The position numbers and the translations under genes were made by a program. Positions 63,916-64,000 of a DNA stretch of 64,000 nucleotides are shown here, piece after piece. Below the pieces are notes generated by a model, which was not told the origin of the DNA, searched no databases, and saw nothing but the letters and a program-made list of their open reading frames with translations. Position 1 is the stretch's first letter. Each line of letters starts with the position of its first letter. Origin of the DNA: Phosphoribacter sp037045055 (lineage in GTDB: Bacteria; Actinomycetota; Actinomycetes; Actinomycetales; Dermatophilaceae); the NCBI GenBank assembly GCA_037045055.1, contig JBAOHJ010000001.1:852285-916284 (forward strand), given 5' to 3'.

Positions 63916-64000
63916 GATGGCGTCCTCCTGAACTCGGGCGACCAGCCGTGTGTGGCCGCTGTGTCAGGCAGGTGCGCTTCGGCGCCCAGACGCAGCGTCA

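Overview
The window looks like chromosome from a high-GC actinobacterium of the order Micrococcales, most likely a member of or close to Intrasporangiaceae (the family is an inference). Support comes from very high GC, frequent GTG starts, many start codons sitting 6-8 nt after a TANNNT -10 box (leaderless style), WhiB1 beside PdtaS, an OdhA/Kgd-type 2-oxoglutarate dehydrogenase, a very large NAD-glutamate dehydrogenase, and the actinobacterial order hom-thrC-thrB / rho-rpmE-prfA-prmC-sua5 / wecA. The left edge cuts the wecA-type gene.

Layout. 1-12.6 kb: minus-strand block of lysA, hom, thrC, thrB, rho, rpmE, prfA, prmC, sua5, glyA and a truncated lipid-linked sugar-phosphate transferase. 12.8-18 kb: stand-alone receiver protein, tRNA-Arg(CCG), two CorC/HlyC-type CBS membrane proteins, an ABC exporter pair. 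18-27 kb: kgd, DUF6104, SGNH hydrolase, DUF4097+PadR, citrate synthase. 27-34 kb: small membrane protein, whiB1, pdtaS, giant GDH. 34-44 kb: small unknowns, DUF2505, pruA, gpsA, glycerophosphodiesterase, MFS, two thioesterases, SDRs. 44-50.7 kb: acyl-CoA dehydrogenase with divergent TetR, AEC permease, F420-type oxidoreductase, 2'-5' RNA ligase-like protein, EttA. 51-54.3 kb: TetR-controlled ABC exporter. 54.5-60.8 kb: second SSB, two dynamin-like GTPases, tRNA-Arg(TCT), PrsW, frameshifted orn, tRNA-His. 60.84 kb to the right edge: one end of an integrated mobile element (large serine recombinase, small protein, DUF4913 protein, frameshifted SSB).

The genes are mostly central metabolism (threonine/lysine, TCA cycle, glutamate and proline, fatty acyl-CoA) and translation/RNA functions. 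Local circuits are readable: TetR with an 18-bp palindrome beside an acyl-CoA dehydrogenase, TetR with a 15-bp palindrome and direct repeats beside an ABC exporter, and a DUF4097-PadR pair behind two copies of a 10-bp box.

The most unusual signal is not a gene. An octamer, GTATGCCG/CGGCATAC, occurs about 62 times by eye in the first 60.8 kb against about two expected for such GC-rich DNA. It shows no strand bias, recruits otherwise rare codons in several reading frames, occurs twice as close inverted pairs (one a likely terminator), and is absent from the integrated element. This resembles the behaviour of DNA uptake sequences, but its function is unknown.
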